Under the pieces are notes generated by a model that saw nothing but the letters and a program-made list of their open reading frames with translations, did not search any database and was not told the DNA's origin. A stretch of DNA of 64,000 nt from Mycobacterium sp. Aquia_213 (GTDB lineage Bacteria > Actinomycetota > Actinomycetes > Mycobacteriales > Mycobacteriaceae), in assembly GCF_026625985.1 (NCBI RefSeq), contig NZ_CP113116.1:558001-622000 (forward strand), given 5' to 3'. The translations under genes were made by a program, and so were the position numbers. Positions 63,987 through 64,000 of this stretch are shown here, one piece after another; within the stretch, counting starts at the first letter, position 1; each line of letters begins with the position of its first letter.

Positions 63987-64000
63987 GTGCGGGTGATCGT
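63987..64000 (+). CDS. fdxD: ferredoxin FdxD, first codons only (cut by window edge)
   Basis: The last 14 bases read as GTG CGG GTG ATC GT, which would give MRVIV, the N-terminus of the small ferredoxin Rv3503c. AAGGAGGA lies four bases before the GTG. The gene order fdxD-(KstR box)-fadE26 agrees with M. tuberculosis. Only five codons are visible, so the call rests mainly on context. Confidence 0.6.

Overview
This window comes from a Mycobacterium, probably a slow-growing non-tuberculous species. The evidence is high GC content, GTG/TTG starts, 1-4 base stop/start overlaps, and near residue-for-residue agreement of many proteins with M. tuberculosis proteins I know. Apart from its left end, the window matches the M. 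tuberculosis sterol-catabolism cluster from nat (Rv3566c) down to fdxD (Rv3503c), inverted relative to the usual H37Rv map. Rv locus names are recalled orthologue names, not database results.

Layout. 1-4733: two tandem PknK-like Ser/Thr kinases with Kelch ectodomains; the left one is cut by the window edge. 4890-8960: nat, an inserted fatty-acyl-AMP ligase, and aspB. 8957-21028: the KstR2 regulon for the last two sterol rings (fadE33-fadE32-fadE31-fadD3; fadE30-ipdF; kstR2-fadA6; echA20-ipdA-ipdB-ipdC) with three KstR2 operators. 21094-22822: two SDRs. 22830-30911: divergent KstR operons fadA5-(small NTF2-like gene)-ddn and cyp125-chsE1-chsE2-chsH2-chsH1-ltp2. 30912-32012: an accessory islet with a Vsr/DUF559-type nuclease-like gene between two 59-base hairpin-forming repeats. 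32028-37462: chsH3-kstD against hsaE-hsaG-hsaF. 37540-42618: a hemophore-like gene, Rv3531c-Rv3530c-Rv3529c homologues, an Rv3527 homologue and kshA. 42745-45322: a gamma-carbonic-anhydrase-like gene and two tandem NHL-propeller membrane proteins. 45430-52156: ltp3/ltp4/DUF35 operon with an added NTF2-like gene, an F420-dependent oxidoreductase, a decarboxylase-like gene and cyp142. 52206-63795: echA19, fadD19, an islet (ketosamine-kinase-like, PstS-like, amidohydrolase, ilvX, serine hydrolase), then fadD17-chsE5-chsE4. The first bases of fdxD are at the right edge.

How the genes work together. CYP125/CYP142 oxidise the side-chain terminus, FadD19/FadD17 make CoA thioesters, and ChsE4-ChsE5, ChsH3/EchA19, FadA5, ChsE1-ChsE2, ChsH1-ChsH2 and Ltp2 shorten the chain. 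KstD and KshA open ring B. HsaE-G-F convert the ring A/B fragment to central metabolites. FadD3, FadE30, IpdF, IpdC, EchA20, IpdAB, FadE31-33 and FadA6 degrade rings C/D. I located ten KstR-type boxes (TnnAACnnGTTnnA) and three KstR2-type boxes (AnCAAGnnCTTGnT).

Compared with the M. tuberculosis order I remember, hsaADCB/kshB are not next to nat. Every PE/PPE gene of the region is absent, as are Rv3555c, fdxB and Rv3517 at their expected positions. Several small genes are added instead. I saw no tRNA, rRNA, insertion sequence or CRISPR array. No gap between genes exceeds about 260 bases.
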